A stretch of 64,000 nucleotides of DNA from Aquimarina acroporae (GTDB taxonomy: Bacteria > Bacteroidota > Bacteroidia > Flavobacteriales > Flavobacteriaceae), in the NCBI RefSeq assembly GCF_023195925.1, contig NZ_JALPRE010000003.1, positions 248,001 through 312,000 on the forward strand, written 5' to 3'. The notes under the pieces are model-generated. The model saw nothing but the letters and a program-made list of their open reading frames with translations. It searched no databases and was not told the DNA's origin. The position numbers were made by a program, and so were the translations under genes. Position 1 is the stretch's first letter; each line of letters opens with the position of its first letter. Of this stretch, positions 44,952 to 53,135 are shown in pieces.

Positions 44952-47333
44952 TTATTTAATTTTTAAAATATACATGTCACCATCAAACTGTCCGTCAAAA
45001 CCTGAGTTTAGTTTTGCTTTGGCATCCTGGAGGGTATTATACTTTGCTAGATATACATAGATATAACCATCTTTTGGGTTTTTGAAATGCTGAGGTTGCA
45101 ATCCTATTTGTTGTAGTTTTTTAACGCCTTTTCGAAAGTAGTCGTCATGTTTAAATATGTTGGTAATAAGGTAGTATCCCATTTCAATGGTATGCCCTTT
45201 GATATCTGACAATTGATCTGTTAGAACTTTTTCTTCTTCTTGACTATTATCTGTTTTATCTTTTTTTGATTCGACCGAATAGGAGTATGAAGGGAGAACA
45301 ATTTTTCCATCATTAGTTCTTACAGAATGGAAGTTGAGTCTGTCTGTACCTTTTTCAAAAATAGTTTCTTTTTTGAAGGCCCCAGTGCAAATACCGTTTA
45401 CAGTCTGTTCTACATACTCTTCTCCAAAGGAAATATCAATTCGATAGATATCTTCGGGAATGTTTTTAAGGAGATAGGTATTTCTTTTTTTAAGATGAGC
45501 TTTGCGAATAACTTTTTCGTTTTCAATAGCAACTAAATGAATAATAACTTCTCTCTCATCTGTAGTTATTTTGAGATAATTATCAAGACTTTTTTGAGAT
45601 AGCGATGCAGCGTTTAGACATTCATTTTCTTCTTCAGTAAAATCTTCAAACCTTGTGATCCTATCTTTAACTGCTAAATTATTGTTTGAAACAGGTTTCG
45701 ACTCGCCAGACGACGCTATGTTGAATACAATAGGAAAACTATAGAGCACAGTAACCTTTTCACCATCATCTTCGCCAGGAGTCATTTTAGGTAATAAACT
45801 AATTACACGTTTAGCTTCGTTCTCTAGCTCAGCAGAAGATCCTCTAACCTGTAAATCTGCCACAGCTCCGGTAGTGTCGATCTTAAATCGTGCATAAATA
45901 CGATTTATTCCTTGGGTCGCATAAGGCTTAATGGCTTCAATATTGAAGTTTGAATTCACAAAATTATTGATTTCCTCAGAGACACATTGTTTTCTTTTTG
46001 TATTCTCAACAACATCTTCACAACTCTGCATTGCCGGTACTTTATCTATTTGTCCGAAAGGGACTTCTTTTTGAGACGAAATATTATCAGCCGAAGTTGA
46101 AGATCTATTTTTATTATCCTTCATAAATTGATCATAAGATCTATTTAGTTGTTTAAGAAGTTGTTGAGCGTCCTCTTCTTCTTGAGCAGACAATTGGTTG
46201 TTGTTTTTTTTGGAGCTTATGTTTTGTTGAACAATATGCCTCATGAATACCTGAGATCTAATATAACTTTCTCTTGAGATATCACCATTTTTATTTCGAA
46301 GAGAAACTTTGTTCCGAAGTTCTTCAAGAGAAGCTTTATTAATGATCATTTGAGACAACTCTTTCTCAAATTTCTTTTTTAATACAGTATCAATTGAGTC
46401 ATTTTCTTGTACCTGAATAAGTGTATTTGTGAATTTTTTAGAAACCTCTTTGTTTGAAAATGAAGAAAAAGTTACCATAGCCAATAAGACAGGTACAACA
46501 GCCAAATATTTAATCTTTACAATTTCTTTTGACTTCGATTTTTGGAGCATTTGTATGCGTTTTTTGATGAGTGATTTCTTAAAAAACTGATTAATAAATT
46601 CGATGTCTTTTGCATCAAAAACAATCGCTAATAACTGTTGATAATATTTCTTTTTTCCTAGTATACTTACGCTTTTAAAATCTGCAATATATTCATGTAA
46701 AGTGGTTATTTTTGTTTGATACAGATACACCAATGGGTTAAACCAAAAAATTATTTTTAAGATTTCGAACCACAAATGATCTGCAGTATGTAACTGCTCC
46801 AGATGTACCAGTTCGTGAGTGAGTATTTGTTCTTTCTCTTTAGGGTCGATTGAATCTCCCAGGTAAATCGTTTTCCAGAAAGAGAAGGCATCTCTAGAGT
46901 TCGGGAGGTAGTATATGATATACTTTTCAGTAATATTTGCTATAGCGGTTTTTCTAAGTTTTTTTAAGTAGATTAATCTTTTTAGGAACCTGAAAAGCAT
47001 AAAAACAGCTCCTGCTAAGTATATGACTAACCACCAGTTAATATTATCAAACATAGGACTAGTGCTTTCTGCAGTGTGTTTCAATTCAATAACGTATGAA
47101 GCCTGACCAGGAGTAGTGTTGAGAAATACTGTAGGTAATTCCATTATATATTGCTCTGGGATATTATCCTGTATGGTTTTTACCTTTATAAAAGGTAATA
47201 TCAGTGAAATAGCCGAGGTAAGTAATAAGTACCCTCTATTCATATTGAAGAATGTATCTTTTTTATGAAATAGATCGTAACAAATCAGGAACAATAACTG
47301 AAATAGTATGGTTTGTAAAATGTAACTAAGCAT
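44952..47333 (-). CDS. BlaR1-like M56 metalloprotease receptor with TonB-C and SPOR-like domains
   Basis: A 793-residue membrane protease-sensor. The N-terminal third has several transmembrane helices and the zinc motif HELVH near residue 172, followed by WFEILKIIFWFNPLVYLYQ, as in BlaR1/MecR1. A further transmembrane segment lies near 277-292 (YLAVVPVLLAMVTFSSF). A TonB C-terminal-like domain (about 455-545) and a SPOR-like C-terminus (about 720-793) replace the penicillin-binding sensor of classical BlaR1, so the signal is probably not a beta-lactam. It would cleave or otherwise inactivate the BlaI-type repressor encoded 9 bp upstream. Confidence 0.85.
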   Translation of the reverse strand: MLSYILQTILFQLLFLICYDLFHKKDTFFNMNRGYLLLTSAISLILPFIKVKTIQDNIPEQYIMELPTVFLNTTPGQASYVIELKHTAESTSPMFDNINWWLVIYLAGAVFMLFRFLKRLIYLKKLRKTAIANITEKYIIYYLPNSRDAFSFWKTIYLGDSIDPKEKEQILTHELVHLEQLHTADHLWFEILKIIFWFNPLVYLYQTKITTLHEYIADFKSVSILGKKKYYQQLLAIVFDAKDIEFINQFFKKSLIKKRIQMLQKSKSKEIVKIKYLAVVPVLLAMVTFSSFSNKEVSKKFTNTLIQVQENDSIDTVLKKKFEKELSQMIINKASLEELRNKVSLRNKNGDISRESYIRSQVFMRHIVQQNISSKKNNNQLSAQEEEDAQQLLKQLNRSYDQFMKDNKNRSSTSADNISSQKEVPFGQIDKVPAMQSCEDVVENTKRKQCVSEEINNFVNSNFNIEAIKPYATQGINRIYARFKIDTTGAVADLQVRGSSAELENEAKRVISLLPKMTPGEDDGEKVTVLYSFPIVFNIASSGESKPVSNNNLAVKDRITRFEDFTEEENECLNAASLSQKSLDNYLKITTDEREVIIHLVAIENEKVIRKAHLKKRNTYLLKNIPEDIYRIDISFGEEYVEQTVNGICTGAFKKETIFEKGTDRLNFHSVRTNDGKIVLPSYSYSVESKKDKTDNSQEEEKVLTDQLSDIKGHTIEMGYYLITNIFKHDDYFRKGVKKLQQIGLQPQHFKNPKDGYIYVYLAKYNTLQDAKAKLNSGFDGQFDGDMYILKIK

Positions 47334-47342
47334 AAGTAATGT

Positions 47343-47702
47343 CTATTTTTTTTGATCTAGTTCTTTTAGAATGCTCTCTAGGTCTTTGATATCCATATCA
47401 TTTTTCTTAACAAAAAAAGAAACCATGTTCCTAAAAGATCCATTGAAATAATTATTCATGAGTTTGTTAAGGGATTGGTTGCTGTACTCTTCTTTTTTAA
47501 CAAGAGGGAAATAAATGTATCCTTTGCCTTGTTTGCGGTGGGAAACAAACTCTTTATTTTCCAAAATTCTGATAATAGTAGATATAGTATTATAAGCAGG
47601 TTTTGGCTCAGGTAACTGTTCAATGATAGCGGCTACATTAGCTTCATCAAGTTGCCATAACAATTGCATTACTTCTTCTTCAGCTTTGGTGAGTTGTTTC
47701 AT
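47343..47702 (-). CDS. BlaI/MecI-family repressor
   Basis: A 119-residue winged-helix repressor of the BlaI/MecI family (LTKAEEEVMQLLWQL, YNTISTIIRILENKEFVSHRKQGKGYIYFP). The dimerisation helix lies in the last 40 residues. It is the first gene of a repressor-M56 protease-TPR operon. The perfect palindrome about 72 bp upstream is the likely binding site for autoregulation. Confidence 0.92.
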   Translation of the reverse strand: MKQLTKAEEEVMQLLWQLDEANVAAIIEQLPEPKPAYNTISTIIRILENKEFVSHRKQGKGYIYFPLVKKEEYSNQSLNKLMNNYFNGSFRNMVSFFVKKNDMDIKDLESILKELDQKK

Positions 47703-47774
47703 GAAATTTATTTTAATAAAAGGTTTGTATATTTTTAAATCATAGAAATCTACTAAGATCTATGTTGTAAATAT

Positions 47775-47808
47775 AACTAAAAAATTAGTTGCAACTAATT
47801 TTTTAGTT
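47775..47808. promoter_or_regulatory. 34-bp perfect palindrome, likely BlaI-type operator
   Basis: The sequence reads identically on both strands over 34 bp, centred at GC 47791-47792. It is made of two near-palindromic halves, ACTAAAAAATTAGT and ACTAATTTTTTAGT. It lies upstream of the BlaI-like gene, where such repressors bind tandem dyads. A second hairpin, CTGTTGT/ACAACAG, lies at 47825-47845. Confidence 0.7.
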
Positions 47809-47912
47809 GAAAAAAATAAAAAAAACTGTTGTTGGTGTTACAACAGAAAAGTAATTCTCCTATTTTAATGTTGTGTAATATTGTTGCCTAGAAAGAAATA
47901 CTTTTGGTTTAT

Positions 47913-48377
47913 CTACTGGTTGTCGGTTAAACGTTCTCCAGTGTTTAAATCCATATCTATTTCTGTCTTATTTACATTGAAGACAATAGGTAGGGTAAAA
48001 ACTTCTTCCTCCATAGTTACTATTTCTTCGCTCTTCTTTTGTTTGGGACGAATAAGTTTAGGGAACGATTCTAAAACTCTTATCGCTTCTACTTCTAGAG
48101 GAAAAGCTGTAGATTTAGTTTGAATATCTACAATTTTACCATTTTTGTCAATTTTGAACCTGGTATATACCCGATTAGCTCCGGGTTTTGCATCAGCAGA
48201 GATAGCTGTAATATCATAATTTGAATCAACGAAAGCTTGTATTTCTTTAATAATACAATCTCTTCGTACCCGTTCGTTGGTAACCTCTTTACATTTTTTG
48301 GTTGTGAAGTGATTACTCTGCGAAAATGAAACTGTACTAATCAATATAGTAGCAGCAAATACAAAAAAAGATTTCAT
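47913..48377 (-). CDS. Secreted TonB-C-terminal-like protein
   Basis: A 154-residue protein with a signal peptide (FFVFAATILISTVSFSQ) and one TonB C-terminal-like domain (ANRVYTRFKIDKNGKIVDIQ, ending TLPIVFNVN). The domain is closely similar to the one inside the BlaR1-like protein (INRIYARFKIDTTGAVADLQ), so one probably arose from the other. It may act as a soluble partner or competitor of the sensor; that is inference. Confidence 0.75.
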   Translation of the reverse strand: MKSFFVFAATILISTVSFSQSNHFTTKKCKEVTNERVRRDCIIKEIQAFVDSNYDITAISADAKPGANRVYTRFKIDKNGKIVDIQTKSTAFPLEVEAIRVLESFPKLIRPKQKKSEEIVTMEEEVFTLPIVFNVNKTEIDMDLNTGERLTDNQ

Positions 48378-48541
48378 AATTTTGGGGTAGTTTTATTACA
48401 TATTTTGGTTTAGTGATATAGCACTACAAAGAAAGGTAATAGTGTATGAAGTATGTATATGGAAAAACCTTATTTCGCTAGAATTAACCATTTTATCATA
48501 AATAAATCACGAAATAATAATAATAAATTAACACAAGGAGA

Positions 48542-49042
48542 ATGGATATCGTATTGATCATTATTGGTTTCATTTTTTGCTTATTAGGTATAGTGGGAAG
48601 CTTTCTTCCGGTTTTACCTGGTCCATTTACTTCATGGATAGGTTTGTTGATTTTACATTTTACGAGTGTCTTTCCTCAAGATTGGAAATTTCTAGGAATT
48701 ACTCTAGGGGTTTCAATTTTGGTATGGGTCTTAGATTATATAGTTCCGGCTCTTGGGACCAAAAAGTTTGGTGGTACCAAATACGGTATGATAGGTAGTT
48801 CTCTTGGGCTTATGGTAGGGATCCTGTTTTTAGGCCCCTTTGGGATTATCATCGGCCCTTTTGCGGGGGCTTTTATAGGAGAATTTATTAGAGATAGTAG
48901 TGAGACTTCTAAAGCCCTAAAAGCAGCATTTGGTTCATTTATAGGCTTTTTGGCGGGTACCTTTATAAAGTTAATCGTGTCTATTGTATTCTTAGTACTG
49001 TATATTCAAAAAGTATGGGATCACTGGGGAGAGTTATTTTAA
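48542..49042 (+). CDS. DUF456 membrane protein
   Basis: A 166-residue protein with glycine-rich hydrophobic helices, typical of DUF456 (LLGIVGSFLPVLPGPFTSWIG, residues about 14-35; GPFGIIIGPFAGAFIGE, about 100-116). Four to five transmembrane segments are visible. Function is unknown. An AAGGAG lies directly before the ATG, one of few Shine-Dalgarno-like words in the window, but its spacing is too short to be ideal. Confidence 0.85.
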   Translation: MDIVLIIIGFIFCLLGIVGSFLPVLPGPFTSWIGLLILHFTSVFPQDWKFLGITLGVSILVWVLDYIVPALGTKKFGGTKYGMIGSSLGLMVGILFLGPFGIIIGPFAGAFIGEFIRDSSETSKALKAAFGSFIGFLAGTFIKLIVSIVFLVLYIQKVWDHWGELF

Positions 49043-49183
49043 ATTAGGGTAAAGGGGTATTTACTGTTTTACAACGGGGTTACAAATTAAAAAAAGCCTC
49101 TCCAATTTATATGGAAAAGCTTCTCATTGGTTTACTACTAAACCACTCACACTTAGTGTGAGACAACACAACATTTTTAATCG

Positions 49184-49216
49184 CTAAAAAAAGCTTCAAT
49201 GTATTATTGAAGCTTT
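49184..49216 (-). terminator. Terminator of tRNA-Asp
   Basis: A perfect 11-bp stem (AAAGCTTCAAT / ATTGAAGCTTT, loop of 5) is followed on the minus strand by a run of seven T, starting about 11 bp after the tRNA 3' end. Confidence 0.85.
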
Positions 49217-49226
49217 AGCAATTTTG

Positions 49227-49300
49227 CGGTCTGGACGGGACTCGAACCCGCGACCCCCTGCGTGACAGGCAGGTATTCTAACCAACTGAACTACCAGACC
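49227..49300 (-). tRNA. tRNA-Asp (GTC)
   Basis: A 74-nt cloverleaf on the minus strand. The acceptor stem pairs GGTCTGG with CCAGACC, the anticodon stem-loop is CCTGC-CTGTCAC-GCAGG with anticodon GTC, and the T-arm contains GGTTCGAGTCC. CCA is not encoded. Confidence 0.96.
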
Positions 49301-49386
49301 AAGGCCTTATTGCGGATGCAAATATACACCTCATTTTATTTCCCACAAATCTTTTTTTTGTTTTTTTTGAATTTAATTTACTGTAA

Positions 49387-50316
49387 TTATGCAAATTTTT
49401 GTCTTTCAACTAGATAGGTGGTAAGTATTTTGTCAAAATCTTTAGTGGTATCTGCAAGCACATATTTTATACCATATTGTGCGCATTTCATTTTTAAATC
49501 ATAAAAATAGGATGAAACGGCTTCGTGGTAGTTATCTTTGATATTATCGGCATATACATTGATATGATCACCTGTCTCAACATCTACAAAACGTGTAGGG
49601 CGATTGTCAAAATCAAAGTTTATTTCCTTTTCGCTGTCTACAGTATGAAATAAAATAACCTCATGTTTGTTATATTTTAAATGTCTAAGGGCCTCAAATA
49701 ATTTTTCTGGACTAGAAGTAGCTTGCAACATATCTGTAAACAGGAATATTAATGATCTTCGGTGTATTTTTTCGGCAATCTGGTGTAAAAACCTATAAGT
49801 ATCAGTATTCTTTTCACCGGTTGGGTTAATAAGGGTTTGATTAAGTCTGTTAAGTAACATTTGATGGTGACGTTCACTACCCTTTTCCGGAGCATAGTAA
49901 TCATAAGTATCACTATAAATGCTTAGTCCAATTGCATCTCTTTGTTTTTTTAAGATGTTCATTAAACAGGCAGTAGCCAGAACTGAAAAACTAATTTTAT
50001 TAAGAGAAGTTACATGATGCTCATTAATTTTAGGGTAATGCATAGAAGAAGAATTATCGATGATAATGTGGCACCTTAAGTTGGTTTCTTCTTCATAGCG
50101 TTTGGTAAAAAGCTTATCTGTTTTGGCAAATAGTTTCCAGTCAATATGCTTGGTACTTTCACCGTTGTTGTAAACTTTGTGTTCTGCAAATTCTGCAGAA
50201 AAACCATGAAAAGGACTTTTATGCATTCCAGATATAAAACCTTCTACAACCTGTTTTGCTAATAATTCAAGGTTGGTAAAGCCTCCGGTTTTATTTATCT
50301 CTTTCTGAATATCCAT
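49387..50316 (-). CDS. DUF58 domain protein
   Basis: A DUF58 protein of about 309 residues with the hallmark segment GESTKHIDWKLFAKTDKLFTKRYEEE, followed by a vWA-like fold (IIIDNSSSMHYP, a MIDAS-type DxSxS). Members are often found with MoxR ATPases and help mature or regulate membrane complexes; no MoxR gene lies next to it. The frame opens further to 50373, but that stretch is the hairpin terminator of the thioredoxin gene, so the start at 50316 (MDIQKEINKTGG) is chosen. Confidence 0.88.
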   Translation of the reverse strand: MDIQKEINKTGGFTNLELLAKQVVEGFISGMHKSPFHGFSAEFAEHKVYNNGESTKHIDWKLFAKTDKLFTKRYEEETNLRCHIIIDNSSSMHYPKINEHHVTSLNKISFSVLATACLMNILKKQRDAIGLSIYSDTYDYYAPEKGSERHHQMLLNRLNQTLINPTGEKNTDTYRFLHQIAEKIHRRSLIFLFTDMLQATSSPEKLFEALRHLKYNKHEVILFHTVDSEKEINFDFDNRPTRFVDVETGDHINVYADNIKDNYHEAVSSYFYDLKMKCAQYGIKYVLADTTKDFDKILTTYLVERQKFA

Positions 50317-50341
50317 AAATTGTAGATTTCTGTGAAAATAA

Positions 50342-50370
50342 AAAAGGTTTGACAAATCGTCAAACCTTTT
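50342..50370 (-). terminator. Terminator of thioredoxin gene
   Basis: The stem AAAAGGTTTGAC / GTCAAACCTTTT with loop GATTT is followed on the minus strand by a T-rich tail. It lies 22 bp after the trxA stop codon. Confidence 0.85.
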
Positions 50371-50392
50371 CATTTTTTTATGATTCTATGCT

Positions 50393-50710
50393 CTACAAAA
50401 GTGAGTCTAAAGCATCTGCGTAAACATTTTTAGGAGATACTCCCACTTGTCTACCTACAACTTCACCATTTTGGAAAACCAATACAGTAGGAATGTTTCG
50501 TACTCCATATTTGGCAGCAAATTCTTGATTCGCATCAACATCTACTTTACCTACAACTGCTTTTCCTTCATATTCTTCACTTATTTGCTCTATGATAGGA
50601 CCTACCATTCTACAAGGGCCACACCATGCTGCCCAAAAATCAACCAGTACAGGTTTATCACTTTTAAGAACTACTTCATCAAAAGTAGCATCTGTTATCT
50701 CTAGTGCCAT
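50393..50710 (-). CDS. trxA: Thioredoxin
   Basis: A 105-residue thioredoxin with active site WCGPC (in DFWAAWCGPCRMVGP) and the cis-proline segment VRNIPTVLVFQNGE. Full length, cytosolic and monocistronic, with its own terminator. It reduces protein disulfides using electrons from thioredoxin reductase. Confidence 0.96.
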   Translation of the reverse strand: MALEITDATFDEVVLKSDKPVLVDFWAAWCGPCRMVGPIIEQISEEYEGKAVVGKVDVDANQEFAAKYGVRNIPTVLVFQNGEVVGRQVGVSPKNVYADALDSLL

Positions 50711-50753
50711 AGTTATTTATTGTTTAAAAATTTTTTATTTAATTTAGTATTCA

Positions 50754-50761
50754 CAAAATTA
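50754..50761 (-). promoter_or_regulatory. Putative -7 box for trxA
   Basis: On the minus strand the word TAATTTTG fits the Bacteroidetes -7 consensus TAnnTTTG and lies 44 bp upstream of the trxA start codon. The matching -33 TTG is not at ideal spacing. Confidence 0.45.
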
Positions 50762-50941
50762 GTCAATAATTCTGCCAAAGCTTACACCCGTAATATTTGT
50801 TTTGATTATACAGGCATTTGATTTTCTGATACCAATGCAAAAATCAAATATTTTTTTGAAATATAGCGCATTTATTTCGAAAAGAAAGTAATAGTCAGGA
50901 TTAATTCGTTCCTAAAAAAGTGAGCAAAAAAGGAAGGTGTC

Positions 50942-52846
50942 TTACAAATTAATCAAAAAGTCATATAGGTCGGTTTCTTTGTCTAGATGCAACTTTTTTT
51001 TCAGTCTGTATTTAGATTTTAAAACACTATCGGGTAATACATTTAATATATCTGCTATTTCTTTGGTTGATAAATTCATTTTGAGAAATGAGGCCAAGCG
51101 AATTTCTTTTTCTGATATTTCGTGGTATACTTTTCTTAGTTTCTGATCAAAATTATCATGTACTTCAGAGAAATAGGATTTAAATACTTCCCAATCCTTG
51201 TCTGAAGCACTTTCTTTTTTCAGTAACATTACAATTCTTCTAAACTCAGTTTTAAACCTATCTGGAGAATTTTTTAGGTTTTCGAGATTTTCTTTTAATT
51301 CTTGTAAAAAACTGTTTTTTTGCACGAGATGCAGAGTTTGTGAAGCCAATTCTTTCTTTTTGAATTCGATTTCTTGTTTGTAAATTTCTTCCTGTTTTTC
51401 TCGTTCAGCTTTGTTTTTTTTGATTCGTTGTCGAAAACCGAAGAATAATAATCCAGAAATTGTAATAAACGAGACCATTCCTCCAGCATATAATCCGTTT
51501 TTAAGATTACTAATTTGTACTTCTTTATTGAGATTGTCTATTTCTTTTTCCTGAAGAGCAATCGCGGCTTCTTTTTTCTCGGTTTCATAGATGATTTTTA
51601 ATTCTTCTATCTGTTGGGACTTGGTTTTGTTAAAAATGGAATCGCTTATAGACTTGTAGAGCTTATAATCTTCTAAAGATCTCTTGTAATTACCTGTTTT
51701 TTCGTAAGAAATCGAGCGGTGGTTATATCCGGCTCTTAGATTCCCTTTTACTCCTAATTCATTTGCAAGCTGGATAGATCTATTAAGAATTGGCATGGCT
51801 AATTTAAAATTATCCATTTCGTTATATGTTTTCCCTAGATCATTTAAGACTTCAACAATTTTGTTTTTGTTTCCAAGTTGTTCTAGAATTTGCAAACTTT
51901 TATTCAGATTAAAAATAGCCTTATCATATTGTTTTATATTGGTGTAAGATTTTCCTAGATTGTTAAGTGATGAGGCTTCTATAGTACGTATCTGCATCTC
52001 ACGAGATAATTGTAGACTCTTGGTAAGATATTTAATTGCATTATCATAATCTTTTAAATAAAAATAAGAATTCCCCATATCATTAAGAGCTTGCGAAGCA
52101 TACATTTTGTCGTTGTTCTTATTGTAAATTTTCAGAGCTTTTTTTCCGTAAGAAATGGCTTTTTCATGATTCTCTAAATAAGCTTCAACATTTGCTAAAT
52201 GATTCAAAGCATCTGCCATCCTGATTTCATCATTGATTGTTTCGAAAATTGTAAGTCCTTTGAGTACTTGTTGTAGAGCTATATTGTAATTGCCCTTATA
52301 TGCATGTATCATACCATTGAAATCGTAAGTTAGTGCCAGTCCTGAGGAATCTTTGAATTTTGAGGAATAGATTTGAATATTTTTATCCAATAAATCAATA
52401 GCCTTGTCATAATTACTTTTAGAATATTCTAGTATAGCTAAACCATGATTTACCCCAGTTATTCCATTAAAGTCTTGGATTTGCTCATAAATTTTAGCAG
52501 ATTCCAAATAGTATAATTTGGCAGAATCACTCTTTTCTTTGTTATTGTAGGAAATAGCTAAATTGTAAAATCCTTCGGCAATACCTTTTTGATATTGGAT
52601 TTTTTTTGAAATATTCAATTGTTTTTTGGCATAATCTTCAGCTTTGGATGGATCTCGATAAACATAATAATCAAATAATTCGTCAAGAGTATTCACTTTG
52701 GTAGAATCGTCTTTTTGAATTTTATAGCTATTCAATAAGCTATCTAGTTTTTTGTCATTTTGAGCATTGAGAAATTGAATGGAAAGAGAAAATAGCGAAG
52801 AAATAAGAATCGAAAGCCTCATTGTATAAGAATGTTTAGTTTCCAA
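50942..52846 (-). CDS. TPR-HTH transcriptional regulator, membrane-anchored (paralogue)
   Basis: A 634-residue regulator built like the one at 14633-16360: a signal peptide (starting at M9, MRLSILISSLFSLSIQFLNAQ, which may be the true start at 52822), about ten TPR repeats (60-390), a coiled coil (about 395-445), one transmembrane helix (about 450-470) and a C-terminal HTH (about 575-634, with MNLSTKEIADILNVLPDSVLKSKYRLKKKL). It is divergent from the cytolysin-like gene, which it probably controls. The HTH recognition helix differs from that of the first regulator. Confidence 0.82.
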   Translation of the reverse strand: METKHSYTMRLSILISSLFSLSIQFLNAQNDKKLDSLLNSYKIQKDDSTKVNTLDELFDYYVYRDPSKAEDYAKKQLNISKKIQYQKGIAEGFYNLAISYNNKEKSDSAKLYYLESAKIYEQIQDFNGITGVNHGLAILEYSKSNYDKAIDLLDKNIQIYSSKFKDSSGLALTYDFNGMIHAYKGNYNIALQQVLKGLTIFETINDEIRMADALNHLANVEAYLENHEKAISYGKKALKIYNKNNDKMYASQALNDMGNSYFYLKDYDNAIKYLTKSLQLSREMQIRTIEASSLNNLGKSYTNIKQYDKAIFNLNKSLQILEQLGNKNKIVEVLNDLGKTYNEMDNFKLAMPILNRSIQLANELGVKGNLRAGYNHRSISYEKTGNYKRSLEDYKLYKSISDSIFNKTKSQQIEELKIIYETEKKEAAIALQEKEIDNLNKEVQISNLKNGLYAGGMVSFITISGLLFFGFRQRIKKNKAEREKQEEIYKQEIEFKKKELASQTLHLVQKNSFLQELKENLENLKNSPDRFKTEFRRIVMLLKKESASDKDWEVFKSYFSEVHDNFDQKLRKVYHEISEKEIRLASFLKMNLSTKEIADILNVLPDSVLKSKYRLKKKLHLDKETDLYDFLINL

Positions 52847-53047
52847 CTAAGGTAAGTAATTAATTTATGGATAACTTGAGCTTGTCTATTCCTTAATCAG
52901 ATTATGATCTTCAAAAACAATACTTTTTTTATGCTTTAATTTCTTTAGAAAAAAGATGAATCTCTCGTGGTTAGGGGTTTTGCTGGATAAACTGGATTCA
53001 AAATGAATGTTTTAGTTTTATGTTGCTAAAGTGTTGATTTTTAAACC

Positions 53048-53068
53048 TTGTCCATGCTTTGTCCATGC
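53048..53068. promoter_or_regulatory. 11-bp-phased direct repeat (putative operator)
   Basis: TTGTCCATGC occurs at 53048-53057 and again at 53059-53068, one helical turn apart. It lies in the divergent region between a TPR-HTH regulator and the cytolysin-like gene, about 70-90 bp before the latter's start. It parallels the phased repeat at 16443. Confidence 0.5.
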
Positions 53069-53135
53069 CTTAAATTAGGTCAGAGAAGGGTTTTCAGATA
53101 GTTTTGACTCGTTGAATCAAAAAAAAACCACGATC

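Larger units (their letters stand above)
49043..49386. other. Intergenic region with tRNA-Asp and several hairpins
   Basis: Besides the tRNA and its terminator, this gap holds a perfect hairpin CTCACAC-TTA-GTGTGAG (49146-49162) and GGTTTA-CTAC-TAAACC just before it. These probably help end transcription of the DUF456 gene. No protein gene is seen. Confidence 0.6.

Noticed and set aside
50317..50373. N-terminal extension of the DUF58 protein
   Set aside because: The first ten or so codons would be the thioredoxin terminator hairpin. The internal start MDIQKEINKTGG fits the family.
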